Assembly (NCBI GenBank): GCA_023425285.1
Contig: JAFACY010000210.1
Coordinates: 1-5,216, forward strand
DNA: 5,216 nt
Reading direction: 5' to 3'
DNA from: Bacillota bacterium
GTDB lineage: Bacteria > Bacillota > Clostridia > Tissierellales > Sedimentibacteraceae
Part shown: positions 1-5,216 of the stretch, piece after piece
How the letters are laid out: each line of letters starts with the position of its first letter
Numbering within the stretch: position 1 is the first letter of the stretch
Translations under genes and position numbers: made by a program
Notes under the pieces: generated by a model
Told to the model about the DNA's origin: nothing
Database searches by the model: none
Seen by the model: only the letters and a program-made list of their open reading frames with translations

Positions 1-2
1 GC

Positions 3-1541
3 GGAGATGAAGAAGGATCTTCTGCGACGGAACTTTTGATGTTAGAAAAAGACATACCGCTTGACCGGCTGAGTCTTGACGCTATGGATCTTGGATTCGC
101 ACCCGTTACTGGAGACGGCAAAACCGGATACAGTGCAATTCTTACCACACCGGATGAAATTGTTGTGGGTCACAATACACTAAAAGATTTCAAAAATATA
201 TATGAATTCAGAGCCGAATTCAATGTTTACGGCAAGGTATATACTCACACGGTGACACTTTCAGAGGGGCAGAAGCCTGAAAATATATTGATGACAATAG
301 GTATCAACCTGCCGGATCTTCCTGCTAAGGCGGCATCGGTACTCCGTGAAGCATCCTCAAAGGCATACGAGGCAGCTAAGAAGCCTGAACCCTTTACTGT
401 TGCGAAGTGGTATAACCGAAATATTTTGCACAATCTGATTGCAGGGCAGACCACATTTGATACTGAAATGGTTCAGGATACAGATTTGGTGCTTGGACGT
501 CTCTATAAGGCAAGATGCATTGTCATATCCTCGGAGCTTGACAGTAAAGGCAATCTGACTACACGGGTAAACCTGCTTCAGCCCTTCAATGAGGTGCACT
601 CAAAGGACAATGAACTGAATAAAGCATATTTTCTGCTGAACGGCTTCTATCAGTCAAGTCTTGAGTCATGGCTGCTGCCTGACGGTCTCGGAACAGGATA
701 TATGGATTTGTGGCTCAATGCTCCGAAGGATACTGAAATTCTTTCCATGCCGGTATTAAATGGAGGAAGGGACTTTATGGCAGAAGCTCTTGAAAAGGAA
801 AATATTTATCCTCAGACGCTTCTGAAGGCTGTGAGGGAGAACAATAAGCATCTGTTTGTGCAGTCAAAACCGACACAAATATCAGGAAAAGAACGCTTTG
901 CATGGTTGGAAATGGACCCCTATTCCTATGAGGTAATTTCCGTATTTGACAACGGATATCATGGTGCGGACTATTTTATAAACTCATCTTTTTTAAAGGA
1001 AGGCACAATAGAATTCCTGAAGGGTACATGGATTGGACTTAACGTATCCATATGGACAGTGTCATTTATGAACCTTAAAACGGAGGATACCAATAAAATA
1101 GCCGCTCAAGGCAAGGTATTTGCCCTCAGCGTCGGTAAGCAGCTTGCTGAATTTTTGGGGGATATCAATGCGATAAACAGCCTGTCGGGTAAGCTTAAAG
1201 AAGCAGAAGAAACCGTGATGGCCTTTGACGAGGAAGTTACGGATCTGAAAGAGGGGACTGGTGACGGAGAGGGTCTGAGCCGGGAGGCTGCGTCAGATAT
1301 GGCCTTGGACAAAATACTTGGAAAGCTTCCTAAGTTCAAGCTTTTCGGTGTTGATCTGAAGGATACCGTAGCCAGCGGATTCAGCGGATTTTCCAACGGA
1401 TACAATGCTGCGGTAGACGCATACTTCCACCTGTTCAGCGGCTCCAAGAAGAATTTCCAGATTGAAAAGCAAAAGGAAGAAAATGAGGAAAAAAAGGAAA
1501 ATGAGTCAGATGAGCCTGTTCTTTCTGAATATGAGGATTAA
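3..1541 (+). CDS. Uncharacterised protein, C-terminal part (5' end outside the window)
   Basis: I do not recognise the family with confidence. The frame is open to the left edge, reading GDEEGSSATELLMLEKD before and through the first possible starts (TTG 36, ATG 39). No Shine-Dalgarno lies at a usable distance from those codons (the nearest AGAAGGA, 11-17, is about 18-21 bases away), so the true start is probably upstream and at least 512 residues are seen here. The visible part begins with a beta-rich stretch. A mixed region follows, with the segment LNGFYQSSLESWLLPDG (codons about 633-683) and then WLEMDPYSYEVISVFDNG (codons about 904-957). These two segments loosely recall the region after the transglutaminase-like domain in some large secreted bacterial proteins; this is a weak analogy, not an assignment. 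One hydrophobic stretch (WIGLNVSIWTVSFM) is too short and polar to call a membrane helix. The C-terminus is helical and ends in a Glu/Lys-rich tail. A perfect 9-base tandem repeat at 1373-1390 encodes SGFSGF. A terminator follows directly. Confidence 0.75.
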   Translation, partial: GDEEGSSATELLMLEKDIPLDRLSLDAMDLGFAPVTGDGKTGYSAILTTPDEIVVGHNTLKDFKNIYEFRAEFNVYGKVYTHTVTLSEGQKPENILMTIGINLPDLPAKAASVLREASSKAYEAAKKPEPFTVAKWYNRNILHNLIAGQTTFDTEMVQDTDLVLGRLYKARCIVISSELDSKGNLTTRVNLLQPFNEVHSKDNELNKAYFLLNGFYQSSLESWLLPDGLGTGYMDLWLNAPKDTEILSMPVLNGGRDFMAEALEKENIYPQTLLKAVRENNKHLFVQSKPTQISGKERFAWLEMDPYSYEVISVFDNGYHGADYFINSSFLKEGTIEFLKGTWIGLNVSIWTVSFMNLKTEDTNKIAAQGKVFALSVGKQLAEFLGDINAINSLSGKLKEAEETVMAFDEEVTDLKEGTGDGEGLSREAASDMALDKILGKLPKFKLFGVDLKDTVASGFSGFSNGYNAAVDAYFHLFSGSKKNFQIEKQKEENEEKKENESDEPVLSEYED

Positions 1542-1575
1542 CGGCATTAAATATAAACAGTATATAAATTAATAT

Positions 1576-1617
1576 AAGAAAGTCCGGAATCATTAAAAAT
1601 TGATTTCGGACTTTCTT
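1576..1617 (+). terminator. Hairpin terminator after the first gene
   Basis: A 17-pair stem joins AAGAAAGTCCGGAATCA (1576-1592) to TGATTTCGGACTTTCTT (1601-1617), with one G-T wobble (1587/1606) and an 8-base AT-rich loop (1593-1600). The T-rich part of the right arm runs to 1618 and then turns to A, so the U-tract is partly inside the stem. The hairpin begins 34 bases after the stop codon at 1541. No gene points at it from the right, although the near-perfect palindrome could also stop leftward transcripts. It separates the first gene from the lipoprotein gene downstream. Confidence 0.85.
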
Positions 1618-1637
1618 TAAAAAATAGAGTATACAGA

Positions 1638-1666
1638 TTGTCAAAACTTGCAAAATATGGTATGTT
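1638..1666 (+). promoter_or_regulatory. Predicted vegetative promoter of the TPR-S41 lipoprotein gene
   Basis: TTGTCA (1638-1643; five of six bases match TTGACA) is followed by exactly 17 bases and then TATGTT (1661-1666; four of six). A TGG immediately upstream of the -10 (1658-1660) gives the extended -10 form. Transcription would start near 1673, leaving a leader of about 27 bases before the ATG at 1700. This fits the strong terminator just upstream, which makes an independent promoter necessary. Confidence 0.6.
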
Positions 1667-1688
1667 AAATAATAATGAATGTATGACC

Positions 1689-1694
1689 GGAGGG
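1689..1694 (+). promoter_or_regulatory. Ribosome binding site that decides the start of the lipoprotein gene
   Basis: GGAGGG lies 5 bases before the ATG at 1700. The alternative in-frame ATG at 1679 has no comparable site upstream and would sit about 6 bases after the predicted transcription start. Starting at 1700 also gives a cleaner lipoprotein signal, beginning MTRFKTK. Confidence 0.8.
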
Positions 1695-1699
1695 AAATA

Positions 1700-3931
1700 A
1701 TGACAAGATTTAAGACGAAAGCTTTAATATTAACCGCACTTATAATTTTAATGATACTAAGTACCACAGGCTGCGCTCTTGTGGTGGATTTAGCCTTAGA
1801 TGTATTACTGGATGATTCGGATTCGGAGCAATCATCGCAGTTGTCAAGGGAAGCAAATATAAAGGGACTTGAACTGCTGGATGAAGATATGTTTGAAGAA
1901 TCCATTGTATATTTTGAAGAAGCTATTGATCATGCAAATAAATATCTTGAATCCTTAGGAGGAAAGAGAAATAAATTAAGCAATGAGCTATTCGGTGACG
2001 CTTATAACAATTTGTGTCTGGTTTATAATGCACTGTATGATTATGAAACAGGTCTTGAATACGGAAATCTGGCGTATGAGGTTTCAAAGGACTCTGCATA
2101 TGTGTACAGCAACAGAGGTAATTCATACTCCGGTCTGGGCATGTATACGGAGGCGTTGCAGGACTATGACAAGGCTATTGAAATTGATAGTAAAGATTCC
2201 TTTGCATACTATGGCAAGGGACTGGTTTATTTTGAACAGGAAGAATACGAAAAATCCTTGGCAGAATTTCAAAAGAGCTCAGATATTGTCCCGTATGATA
2301 TTGATACATTTTATTATATGATTCAGTGCTATTATTATCTTGAGGATTATGACATGGGAATCAAATTGTCTGATAAAGCGATAAGGCTGGAAAAAGATTT
2401 TGACATATATTATCTCAAGGGACTGAACATACAGGGAAAGCAAGGCTATGAGGATGCTGAAAACTACTATAAGGAGGTTTTGAGTCGTTTCAGAAATGAG
2501 GCGGAGGCACACATATCGCTCGGCAGGTTTTATTATGACAATGGAAATTACAAAAAAGCATTGGAGTATTTAATCAGCATAAAGGAAAAATTCAATTCAT
2601 CACAGAATTTACATAACTGGATCATTTCCTGCTACATCGCTATGGATGATACGAAAGGAGCGGATGTATATTTTCAGACTATATCATCAGAGGGAAATTC
2701 CACCGTCGATATATGCAACTTTATCGGCGAAGAATTTACTTACAGCGGATATTACATGGAATCAATCAAATATTTTGATGAAGCAATACGTATTGATGCT
2801 GATGACAAACAAGCGTACATCAACAAGCTGTATTCGTTGTACTATGGCAAGAGGTTCTCAAGATGTATAGAATTCGGTAAAATTGCATCTGAAAAATTTA
2901 AGGATAACTACGATATATTGTTTTATATAGGCGACAGCTACTATAATCTGTCTGACTTTGAAGAGGCTCTGAAATGGTATGAATCAGCTTTAAATGTGAG
3001 ACCGGATAATGATACGATACTTTCATATATAAGTGATACTTATGCTATGGCAGAGGATTATGAGAATGCAAAAGAATATGCGAATAAGGCACTTGCCATA
3101 AATCGCAGCAATTATATCGCACAAAATGTGAAGTCCACAATTGAGCAAAGACAAACCTCCATAGAAGACAGGATAATAGAATTTATCAAAACCGATTATT
3201 TGTATTATGATAAAGAAAAAGACATAGATCATATGTTCCAATCCGATATGTCCAATGAAGACATAAGCAGAAGCATTGATGCGGTGAAAAATACGGATGA
3301 TATATTTACATTCTGTCTGTATGACAATTATTATGATGAATATTATGAAGCATACATGGAAAATATTGAATATGTTGACTACGAGTACATGAAATATATC
3401 CGCATCTATGATTTTAACCAGGAAACCGATGACCAGGTAGTTGAAATACTGGACTCCATAGAAGAGCCGGAAAATACTGTGCTCACAATTGACCTTCGCA
3501 TGAACGGAGGCGGTCATACATTGGCGGCAAACAACATATTAGACGCACTGCTTGCAAGCTGTGTTACCTGTACGTTAATTGACAGGGACGGATACACATA
3601 TAACTATTACTCTGATGCATCTCAGATCAAATTCAGAAAAATTTTCATTTTAGTCGATGAAGAATCGGCAAGTGCATCTGAATTGCTGACGCTGGGATTG
3701 AAGACATTTTTAAATAATGTTACAATAGTCGGTACAAACACCTACGGTAAAGGTGTGGGGCAGAATGTGTATGAGGACAGACAAAAAAATCTTATGGTGT
3801 TCCTTGTAAATCATTATTGGAATGTAAGAGAACAAAATATCAAGGATGTTGGAATTACACCGGATGTGTATGTAAAGTCAGATAAATTGACAGATTATAT
3901 AGATGTGGTTAAAAAGATGGCAAATATGTAG
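1700..3931 (+). CDS. TPR-repeat lipoprotein with C-terminal S41 (Ctp-type) serine protease domain
   Basis: Predicted surface-anchored serine protease of 743 residues. Residues 1-25 form a lipoprotein signal peptide: basic start MTRFKTK, hydrophobic core, and lipobox STTGC with the lipidated Cys at 25. About twelve tetratricopeptide repeats follow (two looser ones at 49-131, then ten nearly in register from about 133 to 471, mostly 34 residues each; clearest is YSNRGNSYSGLGMYTEALQD). These normally bind protein or peptide partners. The S41 core covers about 534-735: YIRI at 566-569, DLRMNGGG at 598-605, SASASE at 656-661, YGKGVGQ at 682-688, and GITPDVYV near the end. By family analogy (E. coli Prc, Bacillus CtpB) the nucleophile is Ser658, the base Lys684, and Gln688 completes the triad. 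The PDZ domain usual ahead of YIRI is absent; that place holds a tyrosine-rich acidic stretch (541-570). The start at 1700 is chosen over 1679 on its ribosome binding site. The gene appears to be transcribed alone. The substrate is unknown; a degenerate non-proteolytic binding role is possible but less likely with the triad intact. Confidence 0.9.
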   Translation: MTRFKTKALILTALIILMILSTTGCALVVDLALDVLLDDSDSEQSSQLSREANIKGLELLDEDMFEESIVYFEEAIDHANKYLESLGGKRNKLSNELFGDAYNNLCLVYNALYDYETGLEYGNLAYEVSKDSAYVYSNRGNSYSGLGMYTEALQDYDKAIEIDSKDSFAYYGKGLVYFEQEEYEKSLAEFQKSSDIVPYDIDTFYYMIQCYYYLEDYDMGIKLSDKAIRLEKDFDIYYLKGLNIQGKQGYEDAENYYKEVLSRFRNEAEAHISLGRFYYDNGNYKKALEYLISIKEKFNSSQNLHNWIISCYIAMDDTKGADVYFQTISSEGNSTVDICNFIGEEFTYSGYYMESIKYFDEAIRIDADDKQAYINKLYSLYYGKRFSRCIEFGKIASEKFKDNYDILFYIGDSYYNLSDFEEALKWYESALNVRPDNDTILSYISDTYAMAEDYENAKEYANKALAINRSNYIAQNVKSTIEQRQTSIEDRIIEFIKTDYLYYDKEKDIDHMFQSDMSNEDISRSIDAVKNTDDIFTFCLYDNYYDEYYEAYMENIEYVDYEYMKYIRIYDFNQETDDQVVEILDSIEEPENTVLTIDLRMNGGGHTLAANNILDALLASCVTCTLIDRDGYTYNYYSDASQIKFRKIFILVDEESASASELLTLGLKTFLNNVTIVGTNTYGKGVGQNVYEDRQKNLMVFLVNHYWNVREQNIKDVGITPDVYVKSDKLTDYIDVVKKMANM

Positions 3932-3940
3932 ACAGCATAC

Positions 3941-3958
3941 ATTACGTAAGTAATTTTT
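3941..3958 (+). terminator. Possible weak terminator after the lipoprotein gene
   Basis: ATTAC (3941-3945) pairs with GTAAT (3950-3954) around a GTAA loop, and a short T-run (3954-3958) follows. The stem is only five AT-rich pairs, so termination would be inefficient. It lies 10 bases after the stop codon at 3931. No stronger candidate with a U-tract is seen before cobU, so read-through into cobU is possible. Confidence 0.3.
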
Positions 3959-3983
3959 ATGAACTATTTTCTATTATTTTTCT

Positions 3984-4011
3984 TTGATTTTTTAAATAAC
4001 AATGATATAAT
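3984..4011 (+). promoter_or_regulatory. Predicted promoter ahead of cobU
   Basis: TTGATT (3984-3989) is followed by 16 bases and a perfect TATAAT (4006-4011), with TGA just upstream (4003-4005) giving an extended -10. Transcription would begin near 4018, just inside the left arm of the palindromic element at 4015-4079, so the leader RNA would carry that hairpin. The expected target is cobU, starting 110 bases downstream of the -10. Confidence 0.6.
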
Positions 4012-4014
4012 TCA

Positions 4015-4079
4015 TATATCATACCATCGCCTCGGCAATGCAAGCGAGCTTGCGCTGCACTCGGCTCAGATATGATATA
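4015..4079. repeat. GC-rich palindromic element with AT-rich inverted arms (possible dispersed repeat)
   Basis: TATATCATA (4015-4023) is exactly complementary to TATGATATA (4071-4079). The core between them is strikingly GC-rich against an AT-rich background. The core holds an inner palindrome GCAAGCGAGCTTGC (4040-4053), extended with mismatches to 4035-4058, and two direct copies of CTCGGC (4031-4036 and 4060-4065). The CGAG in the inner loop is complementary to the CTCG in each copy. The layout resembles a REP- or MITE-like intergenic element, or a structured RNA leader. It has no U-tract at its end, so it is not a standard terminator. Dispersal cannot be judged from one copy. Confidence 0.5.
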
Positions 4080-4081
4080 AT
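4073..4081 (+). promoter_or_regulatory. Second possible extended -10 promoter ahead of cobU
   Basis: TGATATAAT (4073-4081) combines a TG extension with a perfect TATAAT (4076-4081), in a second copy of the ten-base ATGATATAAT found at 4002-4011. No good -35 is seen at the right distance, since that place is occupied by the GC-rich core. Any activity would rest on the extended -10 alone, with a start near 4088 and a leader of about 33 bases before cobU. Confidence 0.35.
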
Positions 4082-4120
4082 ATACAAAGTTATGGCAAAT
4101 AATCAGCAAGTGGTGATAAA

Positions 4121-4714
4121 ATGAGTTTAACCTTTATAATTGGCGGAGCAAGAAGCGGGAAAAGTACATATGCGGAATTAAAGGCAAAGGAATACGGCGA
4201 AAAGGTTGTCTATATTGCAACCGCGGTCGTTACCGATGAGTCGATGGCTGAAAGAGTGAAAAAGCACAAAGAGCAGCGTCCTAAATTCTGGGGTACGATT
4301 GAAATGTATTCTGACTTTGACAGATTGGTTGAATACAAGGAGTTTATGGACAGCGAGGTTGTGTTGATTGACTGTCTGACTACGCTGATAGGAAACTATA
4401 TGTTTGACAGCAAAATCAATTTTGATACCTGTCCGCCCGAGGAAGTAAATAATTTGGAAGTAAAAATAACCGAAGAACTTTTCTCATTGATAAATGTGTG
4501 TAAAGCTAATGATAAAAAGCTTATTATGGTTTCTAACGAGACAGGCTTAGGAGTGGTTCCTCCATACTATATGGGGAATTATTTCAGAGATATAAGCGGA
4601 AGGATAAACCAAAAAATTACGGTCGCGTCAGATTTTATGTACTTTGTTTTATCAGGCATACCTGTTAAGCTGAAGCACAAAGGGGAAATGATAAAATGGC
4701 AAGAGGATTTTTAA
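4121..4714 (+). CDS. cobU: Adenosylcobinamide kinase / adenosylcobinamide-phosphate guanylyltransferase (CobU)
   Basis: Bifunctional cytoplasmic enzyme of late cobalamin assembly. It phosphorylates adenosylcobinamide and then transfers GMP from GTP to make adenosylcobinamide-GDP, the substrate of CobS. The 197 residues are a little longer than the well-known Salmonella enzyme. Visible motifs are the P-loop GGARSGKST (8-16); HKEQRPKFWGT (49-59), whose His49 matches the guanylylated histidine of the family; the Walker B-like VLIDCLT (81-87); VSNETGLGVVP (137-147); and FRDISGRINQ (155-164). All key residues are present. The ATG at 4121 is the only good start: a stop lies in frame at 4100, and GGTGA (4112-4116) is a plausible ribosome binding site 4 bases upstream. 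The 3' end overlaps cobS by 19 bases, indicating one operon and probable translational coupling. Upstream lie a promoter and a palindromic element, with no recognisable cobalamin riboswitch. Confidence 0.95.
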   Translation: MSLTFIIGGARSGKSTYAELKAKEYGEKVVYIATAVVTDESMAERVKKHKEQRPKFWGTIEMYSDFDRLVEYKEFMDSEVVLIDCLTTLIGNYMFDSKINFDTCPPEEVNNLEVKITEELFSLINVCKANDKKLIMVSNETGLGVVPPYYMGNYFRDISGRINQKITVASDFMYFVLSGIPVKLKHKGEMIKWQEDF

Positions 4715-5216
4715 TTCTTCTCTCTTTTTTCACAAGAATTCCTGTTGGCAATAAAATTGAATTTGATGAAGAAAGCTATGTGAAGGGACTGTCACTGTAT
4801 TCACTGATGGGTGCTGTCATAGGGCTTCTTTTGGCTGTAATAAATCTGATTTTTAACAATGTTTATATCTTCCTTCTGAAGGGTCTCATGCTTACGATAT
4901 CCTATATATTCATAACCGGCGGCATACACCTTGACGGTACTGCAGATACATCAGACGGCATATTTTCAGGACGAAAGGGTGGACGCATATTTGAGATCAT
5001 GAGCGATCCGCACATTGGTTCATTTGGTGTACTGAGCTTGATTCTGGTGGTTTTTTCTCAGATTATTCTGTTTTCCTACGCAGACATATACACAGTATTT
5101 ATGATGCCTGTTACCGGACGTCTCAGCGTCATCGTTGCGTCATGGGGTAAAAAATACGCCAAGGATACAAAGGGTATGGGAACATTGTTTATTGAATCAA
5201 TCAATAATAATGTGCT
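4696..5216 (+). CDS. cobS: Adenosylcobinamide-GDP ribazoletransferase (cobalamin synthase CobS), 5' part
   Basis: Integral membrane enzyme that joins adenosylcobinamide-GDP to alpha-ribazole (or its phosphate), the step that closes the nucleotide loop of cobalamin. The frame from ATG 4696 is open to the right edge, giving 173 complete codons of a protein usually about 250 residues long; the end is cut by the window, not by mutation. The N-terminus MARGFLILLSFFTRIPVG is typical of the family. Hydrophobic segments lie at about 33-61, 64-74 and 110-128. The signature GGIHLDGTADTSDG (75-88) carries the acidic residues Asp80, Asp84 and Asp87 expected to bind metal, and it is followed by EIMSDPHIGSFGV (100-112). 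The start lies inside the end of cobU, with AGGGG (4681-4685) 10 bases upstream as a likely ribosome binding site, so translation is probably coupled to cobU. Other cobalamin genes may follow outside the window. Confidence 0.93.
   Translation, partial: MARGFLILLSFFTRIPVGNKIEFDEESYVKGLSLYSLMGAVIGLLLAVINLIFNNVYIFLLKGLMLTISYIFITGGIHLDGTADTSDGIFSGRKGGRIFEIMSDPHIGSFGVLSLILVVFSQIILFSYADIYTVFMMPVTGRLSVIVASWGKKYAKDTKGMGTLFIESINNNV

Noticed and set aside
36..41. TTG 36 or ATG 39 as the true start of the first gene
   Set aside because: The frame remains open upstream to the window edge and no ribosome binding site sits at the proper distance, so the gene more likely begins outside.
1435..1905. 156-codon open frame on the minus strand spanning the first intergenic gap
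   Set aside because: It begins with a poly-Ser stretch that is the antisense of the Glu/Lys tail, crosses the terminator and promoter, and overlaps the signal peptide region of a well-supported gene.
1983..2321. 112-codon + strand open frame in another frame
   Set aside because: It lies inside the TPR region of the lipoprotein gene, and the translation has no family resemblance.
3001..3110. CRISPR array or DNA repeat array in the TPR region
   Set aside because: The periodicity is at the protein level (34-residue TPR units) and the nucleotide sequences of the units differ widely.
3023..3517. 164-codon open frame on the minus strand
   Set aside because: It lies wholly antisense to the TPR-S41 gene, has a low-complexity Ile/Phe-rich translation caused by the AT-rich sense codons, and shows no recognisable domain.
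4015..4079. Intrinsic terminator at the GC-rich hairpin
   Set aside because: No T-run follows the hairpin on the + strand; the sequence continues as ATGATATAATATAC. The minus strand exit is also a mixed AT sequence.
3932..4120. Cobalamin riboswitch ahead of cobU
   Set aside because: No B12-box-like sequence or the expected multi-stem layout was seen; the only structured part is the simple palindromic element.

Overview
The window looks like chromosomal DNA from a low-GC Gram-positive anaerobe of the Clostridia, perhaps Lachnospiraceae-like. This rests on AT-rich intergenic DNA, strong GGAGG-type ribosome binding sites, TTGACA/TATAAT-type promoters with extended -10 elements, a lipoprotein signal on a surface protein and a compact cobalamin-assembly gene pair. 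The taxonomic placement is inference. All genes read on the + strand.

Layout: (1) Positions 3-1541 hold the 3' part of a large gene of unknown function, open back to the window edge and ended by a strong hairpin terminator at 1576-1617. (2) A 158-base gap carries that terminator and then a promoter (TTGTCA, 17 bases, TATGTT with an extended -10). (3) Positions 1700-3931 encode a 743-residue predicted lipoprotein: an N-terminal lipobox, about twelve tetratricopeptide repeats, and a C-terminal S41 (C-terminal-processing-type) serine protease core with Ser-Lys-Gln residues in place but no recognisable PDZ domain. (4) A 189-base gap (3932-4120) has a weak hairpin, a promoter, and an unusual GC-rich palindromic element bounded by AT-rich inverted arms. 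It also has two copies of ATGATATAAT, each containing a TATAAT -10. (5) cobU (4121-4714) and the 5' part of cobS (4696 to the window end) overlap by 19 bases and run off the right edge.

Functionally there are three units. The first is an uncharacterised protein. The second is a separately transcribed surface TPR-protease that probably binds a protein or peptide partner through its repeats and may cleave it. The third is the nucleotide-loop assembly branch of cobalamin biosynthesis: CobU activates adenosylcobinamide to adenosylcobinamide-GDP, and CobS joins it to alpha-ribazole at the membrane. No classical cobalamin riboswitch was seen ahead of cobU. The least ordinary items are the PDZ-less TPR-S41 lipoprotein and the structured promoter-bearing repeat ahead of cobU.
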